Positions 1-8,211 of a stretch of DNA of 52,825 bases are shown in pieces; positions within the stretch are counted from its first letter, which is position 1, and every line of letters starts with the position of its first letter. The DNA lies in contig NZ_JAGFOU010000018.1 in assembly GCF_017592395.1 (NCBI RefSeq), positions 28,214 to 81,038 on the forward strand. Direction: 5' to 3'. Origin of the DNA: Actinomyces bowdenii. GTDB taxonomy: Bacteria > Actinomycetota > Actinomycetes > Actinomycetales > Actinomycetaceae. The notes beneath the pieces were generated by a model. It was not told the origin of the DNA, searched no databases, and worked only from the letters and a program-made list of their open reading frames with translations. The position numbers and the translations under genes are program-made.

Positions 1-43
1 CCCCGGCCTGAGCCCGCCCGCTTGAGGCCACCCACCCCCCCCC

Positions 44-77
44 GGGGTTGCGGCCGACGAGGAGTCGGCCGCACCCC
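44..77 (-). terminator. Hairpin downstream of the export operon
   Basis: A GC-rich stem with a one-base bulge (GGGGTTGCGGCCGAC against GTCGGCCGCACCCC, loop of about five bases) lies 75 nt past the stop of the minus-strand permease. A second small stem (GCTCGGG/CCCGAGC, 86-102) sits between them. There is no T-run, as is common for terminators in high-GC actinobacteria, so the role is inferred from position. Confidence 0.5.
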
Positions 78-151
78 GCAGTGCCGCTCGGGGCTCCCGA
101 GCCGCTCAGGAGGCCCGGGCTATTGCCCTGGCTCTGGGTGCCACTGGTCCG

Positions 152-1393
152 TCAGGGCGCGCTGAGCGCGGCGGTCGGTGGCGTGCGGGCGGCCCGCGCC
201 GCCGGGTAGGCACCCGCCAGTGCGCCAACGACCACCGTGATCCCCAGTCCTGCCACGATCGCCAGGGGCGGTATGGCCAAGGGCCAGCCGCGCAGCGCAG
301 CCATCCCCCCTGATACCGCGATGCCGATGAGGCAGCCCAGGATCCCTCCGGTGAAGGACAGCACCAGAGCCTCGGCCATGAACTGGATCCGGATATGACC
401 GCGCCTGGCGCCCAGGGACCTCCTCAGCCCGATCTCCCTGCGCCGCTCCAGCACCGAGACGATCATCGTGTTGGCCACGCCGATGCCGCCGACGAGCAGG
501 GCGATGGAGCCCACCCCCAGCATCAGGCCGGTCAGTGCCCTGTCCGCGGCGTTCTTGGCCTCCAACGCGTCGGAGGGGCGGGAGACCTTCACCTCGTTGG
601 GGGCCTGCGGCGAGATCGTGGGCGCCAGCAGGGACCGGACGGTGGGCACGGCGTCGTCATCGCTGCGTGTGTACACCCTGCTCGGCTTGCCATCGTATCC
701 CAGTAGGGAGGAGGCCGCGCCTCGGCCGATGAGCGCGGCGTTGTCGAGCTCGGGAGCCAGCGCGACCGGCTCAAGGATGCCGACCACCGTGAACCACGTC
801 CCACCGATCCACACATTCGTCCCCGGCGAGACCACCCCCAGTCTTCGTGCGGCACTGCTCCCCAGGACCGTGGCCGGGTAGTCCGCGGTGGCCTCGTTGA
901 GCCATCCGCCCCTGCTCACCCGTCCCGCCACAACCTCCAGGAGCGACTGCTCGGCAGCCAGGGTGGCGATCCCGCCGGAGGCGTTCTTGTCGATCAGCGG
1001 GCTGCGGTAGACCAGGGAGCTCTTGACCGTCCCGGTGCTCGAGGCGCTGCGCACCCCCTCGATGAGCCGCACCCTGCCCACAGAATCCTGGGGGAGAGGA
1101 GCATCCTTGCCGAAGAGGTCCTGGCCGCTGCCCGCCGTCAGCAGATTGGTGCCCAGTGAGTCGAGTTGGGCGGTGAGCTGGGCGTGGCTGGAGGCGGAGA
1201 CCCCCACTACCGCGACCATGGCGGCGATACCGATGGCGACGCCCAGGGCCGACAGGAGCGCCCGGGCGGGCCGGGCCCGCAGACCGGTCAGCCCCAGGCG
1301 CAGTGCGTCGCCGGGGAGCAGCCATGAGGGTCGGAGCCCCACTGCTGCACGGCGGGCGGCGCCAGTCTCAGTGCGTGATGTGTGCGCTGCCAT
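152..1393 (-). CDS. MacB/FtsX-type ABC transporter permease
   Basis: 413-residue inner-membrane permease of the MacB/FtsX class, expected to pair with the ATPase encoded just upstream and export a peptide, lipid or drug. The sequence shows one N-terminal membrane segment (about residues 25-50), a long extracytoplasmic MacB_PCD-like domain, then three C-terminal membrane segments. The cytoplasmic loop between the first two of these contains RRREIGLRRSLGARR, a signature of FtsX permeases. The ATG at 1393 was chosen over one 33 nt upstream because GGAAGGAGG lies six bases before it; it overlaps the end of the ATPase gene by 26 nt, so the two are translationally linked. Last gene of a four-gene operon. 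Confidence 0.88.
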   Translation of the reverse strand: MAAHTSRTETGAARRAAVGLRPSWLLPGDALRLGLTGLRARPARALLSALGVAIGIAAMVAVVGVSASSHAQLTAQLDSLGTNLLTAGSGQDLFGKDAPLPQDSVGRVRLIEGVRSASSTGTVKSSLVYRSPLIDKNASGGIATLAAEQSLLEVVAGRVSRGGWLNEATADYPATVLGSSAARRLGVVSPGTNVWIGGTWFTVVGILEPVALAPELDNAALIGRGAASSLLGYDGKPSRVYTRSDDDAVPTVRSLLAPTISPQAPNEVKVSRPSDALEAKNAADRALTGLMLGVGSIALLVGGIGVANTMIVSVLERRREIGLRRSLGARRGHIRIQFMAEALVLSFTGGILGCLIGIAVSGGMAALRGWPLAIPPLAIVAGLGITVVVGALAGAYPAARAARTPPTAALSAP

Positions 1394-2084
1394 GCGCGTC
1401 CTCCTTCCGCATCGAGTCGCCCACAACGCGGCCGTCGCTCAGGCTGATGCGCCGGGGGAGTCGGGAGGCGAGCTCGTTGTCATGAGTGATGACGATGATG
1501 GTGGTCCCCTGCCGGTGCAGCTCGTGGAGGAGCTCGACGATCGAGGCCCCCGAGACCGAATCGAGGTTCCCGGTCGGCTCATCGGCCAGCAGCAGCGCGG
1601 GATCGCCGATCACCGCCCTGGCGATGGCCACGCGCTGGCGCTCGCCCCCGCTGAGCTGGTGGGGGCGGTGATCCAGCCGGTGCCCCAGTCCCACGCGCTC
1701 GAGCGCCCGGCGAGCGCGCTGGAGCCTGGCGGAGCGGGGAATGCCGCTGTAGAGCAGGCCGTCAGCCACGTTGTCCAGCGCCGTGACGCCATCGGATAGG
1801 TGGAACTGCTGGAAGACGAAGCCGATCCGGCTGGCACGCAGCGCAGACAGGCTCGCGTCGCTCAGGGAGCCGACGTTGAGGCCGTCGATCTCGACCGTGC
1901 CCGAGCTGGGGCGGTCCAAGGTTCCGATGAGGTTGAGCAGCGTGGACTTCCCCGAGCCCGAGGGGCCCACGATCGCGACCAGCTCGCCGTCATCGACCTC
2001 CAGGCTCACACCCGCGCAGGCGGTCACGGGAGGCTCTCCGTAGCTGCGGTGCACGTCCCGCAGGGACAGGATGCGGTTCCTCAT
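1368..2084 (-). CDS. ABC transporter ATP-binding protein, MacB/LolD type
   Basis: 238-residue ATPase that energises the FtsX-type permease downstream. Visible motifs are Walker [10 protein letters not shown] (residues 40-48), the signature [14 protein letters not shown] (about 143-156) and Walker B with ADEPTGNLD, the last typical of the LolD/MacB/FtsE subfamily. Length matches stand-alone LolD-like ATPases. Its ATG overlaps the stop of the adaptor gene by four bases (ATGA), and its 3' end overlaps the permease start, a tightly coupled operon. The exported substrate cannot be told from sequence. Confidence 0.93.
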   Translation of the reverse strand: MRNRILSLRDVHRSYGEPPVTACAGVSLEVDDGELVAIVGPSGSGKSTLLNLIGTLDRPSSGTVEIDGLNVGSLSDASLSALRASRIGFVFQQFHLSDGVTALDNVADGLLYSGIPRSARLQRARRALERVGLGHRLDHRPHQLSGGERQRVAIARAVIGDPALLLADEPTGNLDSVSGASIVELLHELHRQGTTIIVITHDNELASRLPRRISLSDGRVVGDSMRKEDAHGSAHITH

Positions 2085-3286
2085 TGCGGCACCACCACCG
2101 ACTGGCCCGCGGTGATCCCCTCACCGGAGATCTCCACGCGCCCGGCCGCGAACAGCCCGGTCGTGACCGGCACCTTGCGGGTGGTGCCATCGTCCTGGAC
2201 GACCTCGACGCCGTACTGCTGCGGGCTCAGGGCCAGCAGTGCGCCCAGGGGCACTGAGAGCACGTCCTCGCGCGTCTGGCTGGGCAGGGCCACCGTCACC
2301 GAGGCCTCCTGGAAGGCGGTGCTGGACCCGGCCTCATCCAGGGTGATGGTCACCGGGATGATCCTCTCCTTGGACTCCCCCGATCCCGAGGTCTTCTCCG
2401 TGGGCGTGCCCACGGTGCTGATGGTGCCGGAGGCCGTGGAGGAATCGGGCATCGTGATGGTCACAGCCGTTCCCATGACCGCCAGCCCCTGGTCCGAGAG
2501 CTTGACGGGGGCATCCACCACCTGGGTGGTGCTGGTGACCGCGTAGAGCTCGGACTCCATGCCCACGCGGTCCCCGAGCCTGGCACTGACCGGCCCCACC
2601 CGCAGATCCCCGGGGGAGAAGACCACCTGTCCCAGCGGGACGCTCCCGGTGCGCGACAGCCCCGCATCCCTTTGCCACCGCAGGACGGCGCTGGTGGTCG
2701 CTCGGCCGAAGCGGTTATCGGGCTCGCCCTCCAAGTAGCCCAGGGACCTCAGCGCCGCCTGGAGCTGGCGGACGTCCTCGCCGTCGTCCACGCCGGCCTC
2801 GAGGGTCCGCCAGGCCGGCAGGGCGCCGTGCATGAGGTAGGCGGCCTCGGCCCCCGCGCGGTACAGGAGGTCGCCCTGGGTCAGGACGGTTCCGGAGGCG
2901 GGCAGGCCGATGAGCACGCCCTCGAACCCCGAGGTGAGAGTGCGGGCCTCGGAGTAGCGCAGTGTCCCGGACACCGAGGCCTGGCCCTGCAGGTCCCCGC
3001 GGGTCACTGTGTCGGTGGCCCCGCTGAAGGGGCGGGAGGACGGCTCCGAGGGTGCTGAGAATGGTCCGATCCGTCTGGCTCGCATGACGGCGCCCGCGGT
3101 CAGGGCCAGGGCGGCGCAGGCTCCGCCGGCCAGCAGGGCGCGGCGTCGCATGGGGCGGGCCTCGCTCGCGGGAGCGTCGGGTCGGGCGGCATCCGTGGTT
3201 TCCGTCCGGTCCTGCGCGGTGGCGCCCTTCGCAGCGCTCGTGGACTCCGAGGGCGCGGGCGCGCGGTCATTGAGGGCTCGCATCAC
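2081..3286 (-). CDS. Membrane-anchored adaptor with peptidoglycan-binding domain
   Basis: 401-residue (or 400) accessory protein of the MacAB-like exporter. After a charged, Ser/Ala-rich cytoplasmic N-terminus there is one membrane segment (about residues 50-68), then a beta-rich HlyD/MacA-like region. A PG_binding_1-type segment (DVRQLQAALRSLGYLEGEPD, followed by FGRATTSAVLRWQRDAGL) lies at about 155-200, and a further beta-rich part at the C-terminus. Adaptors of this type are known in Gram-positive bacteria beside MacB-type ATPases. The start is GTG at 3286 (overlapping the lipoprotein stop as GTGA) or the ATG immediately after it at 3283. Stop overlaps the ATPase start. The peptidoglycan-binding part suggests it links the transporter to the wall. 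Confidence 0.85.
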   Translation of the reverse strand: MMRALNDRAPAPSESTSAAKGATAQDRTETTDAARPDAPASEARPMRRRALLAGGACAALALTAGAVMRARRIGPFSAPSEPSSRPFSGATDTVTRGDLQGQASVSGTLRYSEARTLTSGFEGVLIGLPASGTVLTQGDLLYRAGAEAAYLMHGALPAWRTLEAGVDDGEDVRQLQAALRSLGYLEGEPDNRFGRATTSAVLRWQRDAGLSRTGSVPLGQVVFSPGDLRVGPVSARLGDRVGMESELYAVTSTTQVVDAPVKLSDQGLAVMGTAVTITMPDSSTASGTISTVGTPTEKTSGSGESKERIIPVTITLDEAGSSTAFQEASVTVALPSQTREDVLSVPLGALLALSPQQYGVEVVQDDGTTRKVPVTTGLFAAGRVEISGEGITAGQSVVVPQ

Positions 3287-3822
3287 TTGCCGCCCCTCGT
3301 GGTCTGCGGCGCACTGGGAGACCCGGAGCCGACCTTCTCAGCGCAGGTGCTCAGGGCCTCCTCGGGGATGGTCTCATCGAGGCGCAGGCCCTCGCCCGGG
3401 GCGGGGTCGGCGACGTCGTACCCCTCCTGGCGCAGGCACTCGGTGACCTGGACATAGAACTGCTGCATCTCCTCCTCGGACACGTCCTCGGCCCCCGGGA
3501 GCGGGCCGGCGCTGCTCTCGCACTCCTTGTAGGCCTTCTCAATGGCCTCGGGGTCGCCCGTGGTGGGGATCGCCAGGGCTCCATCGCTATCAGGATCAGG
3601 GACATCGAAGCCCTTGCCCCGCATGCAGCGGGAGATGGAGAGCGTGTACTGCTGCAGGTCGGCGGCGTCGGTGGAGGAGTGGGAGGACGACGCGGGGGCC
3701 GCGGATTGGGCGCAGCCGGCGAGCAGGCTCAGTACCATCGCCGCGCAGATCGCCCCGGCGGCCGCGGCCGTCCTGGTGGCCGCGGCCCTTCTCATCATGC
3801 TGGTCCCTCCAATGGTGGTCAT
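3283..3822 (-). CDS. Secreted lipoprotein, first gene of the export operon
   Basis: 179-residue protein with a lipoprotein signal: basic start, hydrophobic stretch and lipobox LLAGC near residue 36. The mature part is acidic and contains two similar segments, SISRCMRGKGFDVPDPD and QVTECLRQEGYDVADPAP, each with one Cys, so it looks like an internal duplication that may form a disulfide-stabilised fold. No enzymatic motif is visible. Two starts are possible, 3822 and 3798; each has GGAGGG six bases upstream, and the second gives a more usual signal-peptide length. It heads the adaptor-ATPase-permease operon and diverges from the response regulator at 4051, so it may be a substrate-binding or sensing component. 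Confidence 0.8.
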   Translation of the reverse strand: MTTIGGTSMMRRAAATRTAAAAGAICAAMVLSLLAGCAQSAAPASSSHSSTDAADLQQYTLSISRCMRGKGFDVPDPDSDGALAIPTTGDPEAIEKAYKECESSAGPLPGAEDVSEEEMQQFYVQVTECLRQEGYDVADPAPGEGLRLDETIPEEALSTCAEKVGSGSPSAPQTTRGGK

Positions 3823-3930
3823 GGATGTCCCTCCGTACTAGGTGCGGTGGCCGGCCCAGTGGCGCAGCCCTTACTGGGCGGACAGGAGCGGATGCGTCCC
3901 GCCCGCGGGGGCAAGACAAGCCGGACCGGT

Positions 3931-3970
3931 GTTGCCATGGCGTTCACGGTGCCGCTTATGCCGTGGCAAC
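3931..3970. promoter_or_regulatory. Inverted repeat between the divergent export operon and its likely regulator
   Basis: GTTGCCATGGC and GCCGTGGCAAC form an 11-base inverted repeat (one mismatch) with an 18-base centre in the 228-base space between the lipoprotein gene (minus) and the response-regulator gene (plus). Its place suggests an operator for divergent control, but OmpR-type regulators usually use direct repeats, so the binding protein is unknown. Confidence 0.35.
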
Positions 3971-4050
3971 GTCGGTGGTGGTTCAATCTGGCCGTCAGTG
4001 ACTCACGGCGTCAGGCGCGATGAGCGCCTGCGGGTATCGAGGGGGCAGCA

Positions 4051-4710
4051 GTGCGCGTGCTGGTCGTGGAGGACGAGGAGTACCTGGCCGAGGCCATCGC
4101 GGCCGGGCTGCGCCGCGAGGCGATGGCGGTGGACGTCGTCGGGGATGGGGCCAGGGCCCTGGAGCGGATCGGGGAGCACCACTACGACGTCCTGGTCCTG
4201 GACCGCGACCTGCCCCTGGTGCACGGAGACGAGGTCTGCCGCCGGGTCGCCGAGGAGCACCCCGGCACCAGGGTGCTCATGCTCACCGCCGCCAGGAGGC
4301 TGGACGCCCGGGTGGCGGGCTTCGAGCTGGGGGCGGACGACTACCTGGTCAAGCCCTTCGAGTTCCCCGAGCTGGTGGCCAGGCTGCGCGCCCTGGAGCG
4401 GCGCAGCCAGCCCGCGCGCCCCCCGGTCATCCAGGCCCACGGCGTGCGGCTCGACCCCTTCCGCCGGGAGGTGCACCGACACGGCCGGCCCGTCCGGCTC
4501 ACCCCCAAGGAGTTCGCCATCCTCCAGATCCTCATGGAGGCCGATGGCGGGGTGATCAGTGCCGAGGAGCTCCTGGCCAGGGCCTGGGACGCCAACGCCG
4601 ACCCCTTCACCAACTCCTCGCGCGTGACGATCTCCCATCTGCGCCGCAAGCTGGGCGACCCCTGGGTGATCCAGACCGTGCCCGGCGCCGGCTACAGGTT
4701 CAGCGCATGA
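4051..4710 (+). CDS. OmpR/PhoB-family response regulator
   Basis: 219-residue two-component regulator. The receiver domain (1-115) shows the acidic pair E7/D8, phospho-acceptor D51 in LVLDRDLPL and K101 in LVKPFEF. A winged-helix trans_reg_C domain follows (about 125-217), with TPKEFAILQILM and VTISHLRRKLGDP and a typical VPGAGYRF ending. It starts at GTG with a GAGGGGG-like site upstream. Its stop overlaps the kinase start (ATGA). Divergence from the MacAB-like operon makes that operon the first candidate target, as in BceRS/CesRS-type arrangements; that is inference. Confidence 0.93.
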   Translation: MRVLVVEDEEYLAEAIAAGLRREAMAVDVVGDGARALERIGEHHYDVLVLDRDLPLVHGDEVCRRVAEEHPGTRVLMLTAARRLDARVAGFELGADDYLVKPFEFPELVARLRALERRSQPARPPVIQAHGVRLDPFRREVHRHGRPVRLTPKEFAILQILMEADGGVISAEELLARAWDANADPFTNSSRVTISHLRRKLGDPWVIQTVPGAGYRFSA

Positions 4711-5906
4711 GGGGGCGCCCGCAGCCGGGGGGCCTGGGCCGCCCGCGGCGCCTGAGCATCCGCGCCCGCCTCACCCTGACCTACACCGGTGTCGTGGCCG
4801 TCTCCGGCGCCGTGCTCATCGCCCTGGTGTACTTCTACACCCGCTATGCGGTCCTCGATGTGTACGTGCTCGTCCCAGCCGGAGGGGGCCAGTGGCCCCA
4901 GGGGGTCGGACCGGTGGAGGCCGCCGAGCTGGCGGTCGCTGCCGACGACGCCCTGGGCGAGGAGACCGGCGCACTGGCGACCATCATCCTGCGATCAGCG
5001 GTGATCGCACTGCTGGCGCTGACCCTGCTCTCGGGGACCATCGGGTGGATCCTGGCGGGGCGCATGCTGCGGCCGCTGTCCTCGATGAGCCGGGCCGCCC
5101 GGCGCGCCGCCTCCGGGGATCTCCGCCAGCGCCTGGCGCTGTCCGGCCCGCATGACGAGATCCACGACCTGGCCGACACCTTCGACGGCATGCTGGCCTC
5201 CCTGGAGCGGGCCTTCGAGGTGCACCGCCGCTTCGCGGCCAACGCCTCCCATGAGCTGCGCACACCCCTGGCCACCACCCAGACCGTGATCGACGTCGCA
5301 TTGGCCGACCCCCATCCCACAGTGGAGGGCCTGGGCGAGGTCCTGGCCCGGGTGCGGCGGACCAACGAGGCCAACCGGGAGCTGATCGACGCCCTCCTGG
5401 ATCTCGCCGATGCCCAGGCCGGGCAGGCCGAGCGCGAGGAGGTCGATATCGCCGCCGTCGTCCGCGACGAGCTGGCCCGCCTGCGCGCACAGACGCGGCA
5501 CCGGGGACTGCGCGTGGAGCTCGCGCTGGAGGAGGCGCGGGCCCAGGCGGACCCGGTCCTGCTGCGCCAGGCCGTGTCCAATCTTCTGCGCAACGCCGTG
5601 CGCCACAACGTCGAGGGGGGCCGGGTGGTGGTGAGCACGCGGCGGTGCCCGGCCGATGGCGCCCTCCATGGCGCGGTGCGGCTCGCCGTCGACAACGACG
5701 GCCCGCTCATCCCCGCCGAGAGGATCCCGGTCCTGCGCGAGCCCTTCGTCCGCGGCCGGGGCCGCTCGCGGGGCGCCGGGCACGGCCTGGGCCTGGCCAT
5801 CGTCTCGGCGGTTGTCGCCGCGCACGGCGGCGAGCTGCACCTGCGCGCCAGGCCCGGCGGGGGGCTGAGCGCCGTCATGGACCTGCCGGCGCCCCCTGTG
5901 TCGTAA
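4707..5906 (+). CDS. Sensor histidine kinase of the OmpR-type pair
   Basis: 399-residue membrane kinase. Two membrane segments (about 24-48 and 92-117) enclose a short extracytoplasmic loop of about 45 residues, followed by HAMP (118-170) and the HisKA domain with ASHELRTPL (H182). The ATPase domain shows an N box NLLRNAVRHN (292-301), DNDGPLIP and GAGHGLGLAIV. The open frame extends far upstream, but the ATG at 4707 is chosen because it makes the usual ATGA overlap with the regulator and places the first membrane segment correctly. The small sensor loop resembles envelope-stress or antimicrobial-peptide kinases that work with a neighbouring ABC exporter. Confidence 0.92.
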   Translation: MRGRPQPGGLGRPRRLSIRARLTLTYTGVVAVSGAVLIALVYFYTRYAVLDVYVLVPAGGGQWPQGVGPVEAAELAVAADDALGEETGALATIILRSAVIALLALTLLSGTIGWILAGRMLRPLSSMSRAARRAASGDLRQRLALSGPHDEIHDLADTFDGMLASLERAFEVHRRFAANASHELRTPLATTQTVIDVALADPHPTVEGLGEVLARVRRTNEANRELIDALLDLADAQAGQAEREEVDIAAVVRDELARLRAQTRHRGLRVELALEEARAQADPVLLRQAVSNLLRNAVRHNVEGGRVVVSTRRCPADGALHGAVRLAVDNDGPLIPAERIPVLREPFVRGRGRSRGAGHGLGLAIVSAVVAAHGGELHLRARPGGGLSAVMDLPAPPVS

Positions 5907-5930
5907 GCGCCCCGCGCCACCGACCTGGGG

Positions 5931-5936
5931 CAGGAT
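5931..5936 (+). promoter_or_regulatory. -10 hexamer, probable leaderless start of the FtsB-like gene
   Basis: CAGGAT ends seven bases before the ATG at 5944 and no Shine-Dalgarno sequence precedes the gene. The spacing matches the TANNNT sites seen before nine other genes here, so transcription probably begins at the start codon. The first base departs from the consensus. Confidence 0.4.
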
Positions 5937-5943
5937 TCGATGC

Positions 5944-6612
5944 ATGACGCCGCGCCGCCCCTCCCGCACCGCCGGCCGCCGAGGCTCGCGCGGCTCGGGG
6001 ACGCATCCCGGCCAGTCCATCGCCCCCGCCCGCGGCCGCGCCGAGCGGGAGGCCCCCGAGGAGGCGGCCGCCCCGGTCGTCGTCGAGCGGGGGATCCCCC
6101 CGCGCGTGGTGACCCTCGTCATCGTGGCCCTCATCTCCTTCGCCGTCGTCTTCACCTCCCTGCGCGCCTACCTGTCCCAGCGCGCCCAGTACGACGACGT
6201 CGTCAACCAGCTCGCCGAGGCCAAGGCCACCTCCACCGCCCTGGAGCGCGAGCTCGCGCAGTGGCAGGACGAGACCTTCGTGCGCTCCCAGGTCCGCCAG
6301 CGCCTGGGCTACGTCATGCCGGGGGAGACCACCTACGTCGTCGTGGGGGCCGATGGCCTGGGCGACGGCGAGGGCGGCCCCGACGCCGGGCAGGACTCCC
6401 AGCGCCTGCCCTGGTACGAGGCCCTCCAGAAGTCCTCGCGGGCGGCGGGGGGCGCCGGGCAGACCGAGGCGCCACCGGACCCCGCCCAGCGGGGCTGGGC
6501 CCCCACCACCCCGCAGCCCAGCGGCCGGCCGGACCAGCAGCCCGGCGGAGCGCCCGCGCCCACGCCCACCGCGGCGCCCAGCCAGGCGCCCGCGCCCCAG
6601 GAGACCCCATGA
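5944..6612 (+). CDS. FtsB/DivIC-family septum formation initiator
   Basis: 222-residue bitopic division protein. A basic Arg/Ser-rich cytoplasmic N-terminus of about 55 residues is followed by one membrane segment (TLVIVALISFAVVFTSL), then a coiled-coil start (YDDVVNQLAEAKATSTALER) and the family motif around FVRSQVRQRLGYVMPGE. The C-terminal 80 residues are Pro/Ala/Gly-rich and look disordered, longer than in the family core. FtsB/DivIC proteins bridge FtsL and FtsQ in the divisome. The gene overlaps the DUF501 gene by four bases. In many actinobacteria enolase lies just upstream; here the histidine kinase does. Confidence 0.9.
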   Translation: MTPRRPSRTAGRRGSRGSGTHPGQSIAPARGRAEREAPEEAAAPVVVERGIPPRVVTLVIVALISFAVVFTSLRAYLSQRAQYDDVVNQLAEAKATSTALERELAQWQDETFVRSQVRQRLGYVMPGETTYVVVGADGLGDGEGGPDAGQDSQRLPWYEALQKSSRAAGGAGQTEAPPDPAQRGWAPTTPQPSGRPDQQPGGAPAPTPTAAPSQAPAPQETP

Positions 6613-7109
6613 CCGACACCCCCGTCACCCAGGCCGACCTCGAGGCCCTGACCGAGCAGCTCGGACGCATCCCCCGGGGCGTGGTGGCCATCGCCGCGCG
6701 ATGCGTCTGCGGGCGCCCCGCCGTCGTGCGCACGGCCCCGCGCCTGGACGATGGCACGCCCTTCCCCACCAGCTACTACCTCACCCACCCCGCCGCGGTG
6801 AAGGGCTGCTCCACCCTGGAGGCCGAGCACCTCATGGAGGAGCTCAACGCCGACCTCGCCCAGGACGCCGACCTCGCCGAGGCCTACGCCCGCGCCCACG
6901 AGGACTACCTCACCCGCCGCGCCGAGCTCGGGCGGGTGCCCGAGATCGAGGGGATCTCCGCGGGGGGCATGCCCACGCGCGTCAAGTGCCTCCACGCAGT
7001 CCTGGGCCACACGCTGGCCACCGGGCCGGGCGTCAACCCCATGGGGGACCGCACCCTGGCGGCCCTGCGGGCCCGCGGCCTGTGGGATGAGACCCGCTGC
7101 CACTGCTGA
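6609..7109 (+). CDS. DUF501 family protein
   Basis: 166-residue cytoplasmic protein of the DUF501 family, which in actinobacteria almost always sits between the FtsB-like gene and ppx; its function is not established. Visible family features are LGRIPRGVVAIAARCVCGRP near the N-terminus, FPTSYYLTHPAAVKGCSTLE and MPTRVKCLHAVLGHTLATG, with five conserved-looking Cys/His positions and a terminal CHC. These could form a metal site, which is inference. Starts within the FtsB stop codon (ATGA). Confidence 0.9.
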   Translation: MTDTPVTQADLEALTEQLGRIPRGVVAIAARCVCGRPAVVRTAPRLDDGTPFPTSYYLTHPAAVKGCSTLEAEHLMEELNADLAQDADLAEAYARAHEDYLTRRAELGRVPEIEGISAGGMPTRVKCLHAVLGHTLATGPGVNPMGDRTLAALRARGLWDETRCHC

Positions 7110-7236
7110 GCCGCAGGTCCCCGGGGACGGCCGCCCGCCGGGCCGCCCAGCCCGCCCGGGCTGCTACGTTTCCTGCCAGGAGCGCCCAGCGCCCGACTGA
7201 ACCGCCTGAGCCCAGCCCCTCCAGGAGGACCCGCCC

Positions 7237-8211
7237 ATGACCCGCGTGGCCGCCATCGACTGCGGAACCAACACCATCCGCCTCCTCATCGCCGATGCCC
7301 ACCGCCGGGCCGGGGCCGTGGGGCTGGAGACCCTGGAGCGGCGCAACGAGATCGTGCGCCTGGGGCAGGGCGTGGACCGCACCGGCCGCCTGGACGACGC
7401 CGCCCTGGAGCGCACCCTGGCGGTGGTCGCGGACTTCGCCGCCCAGTGCGAGCACCACGGCGTCCCCCAGGGGCCGGAGCACCGGCGCTTCGTGGCCACC
7501 TCCGCCACCCGCGACGCCGAGAACCGGGAGGTCTTCACCACCGGGGTGGGCCGCCTGCTGGGCATCGCCCCCGAGGTCATCAGCGGGGATGAGGAGGCGC
7601 GCCTGGCCTTCGCCGGCTCCCTGCTGGGCACGGCCGCCGCGCGGGCCCCCCGCCTGGTGGTGGACCTGGGCGGGGGCTCCACCGAGCTGGTCCTGGGCGT
7701 GGAGGCGCCCAGCGCGGCCATCAGCCTGGACATCGGCAGCGTGCGCATCACCGAGCGCCACCTGGCCCACGGCGTCACCCCCCACGGTGAGGCCGCGGCG
7801 CGCGCGGAGGTGCGCGGCCTGCTGGAGGAGGCCGCCCGGGTGGTCGACCTCAGCGCCCCCGGGCTCCTGGTGGGGATGGCCGGGACGATCACCACCGTGG
7901 CATCGCACGCCCTGGGCCTGGAGGCCTTCGACCCGCGGGCCGTCGACGGGGCCGAGCTGGGGGTCGAGCAGGTCCTGGCCTCCTGCGAGGCCATTGTCCA
8001 CTCCAGCCCCGAGCAGCGGGAGGGGTGGGGCTTCCTGTCGCCCGGGCGCCGCGACGTCATCGCCGCCGGGGCCCTGGTGTGGAGCGAGATCGTGGCCCGG
8101 GTGGCCGCCGACACTGCGGCCGCCGGGCGGCCCCTGCGCGGCACGGTGACGAGCCTGCGCGACATCCTCGACGGCGTCGCGCTGTCGCTGCTCGATCGGG
8201 GGCGCCCATGA
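7237..8211 (+). CDS. ppx: Ppx/GppA family exopolyphosphatase
   Basis: 324-residue member of the ASKHA superfamily that hydrolyses terminal phosphates of polyphosphate or the 5' phosphate of pppGpp. Motifs are the phosphate-1 loop AIDCGTNTIRLLIAD at the N-terminus, FVATSATRDAENR, the ISGDEEARLAF segment and the phosphate-2 loop LVVDLGGGSTELVLG. The short length is that of the single-module actinobacterial proteins, lacking the HD-like C-terminal half of E. coli Ppx. AGGAGG precedes the ATG by eight bases. The stop overlaps the aroD start (ATGA). Whether polyphosphate or pppGpp is the main substrate cannot be told. Confidence 0.92.
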   Translation: MTRVAAIDCGTNTIRLLIADAHRRAGAVGLETLERRNEIVRLGQGVDRTGRLDDAALERTLAVVADFAAQCEHHGVPQGPEHRRFVATSATRDAENREVFTTGVGRLLGIAPEVISGDEEARLAFAGSLLGTAAARAPRLVVDLGGGSTELVLGVEAPSAAISLDIGSVRITERHLAHGVTPHGEAAARAEVRGLLEEAARVVDLSAPGLLVGMAGTITTVASHALGLEAFDPRAVDGAELGVEQVLASCEAIVHSSPEQREGWGFLSPGRRDVIAAGALVWSEIVARVAADTAAAGRPLRGTVTSLRDILDGVALSLLDRGRP

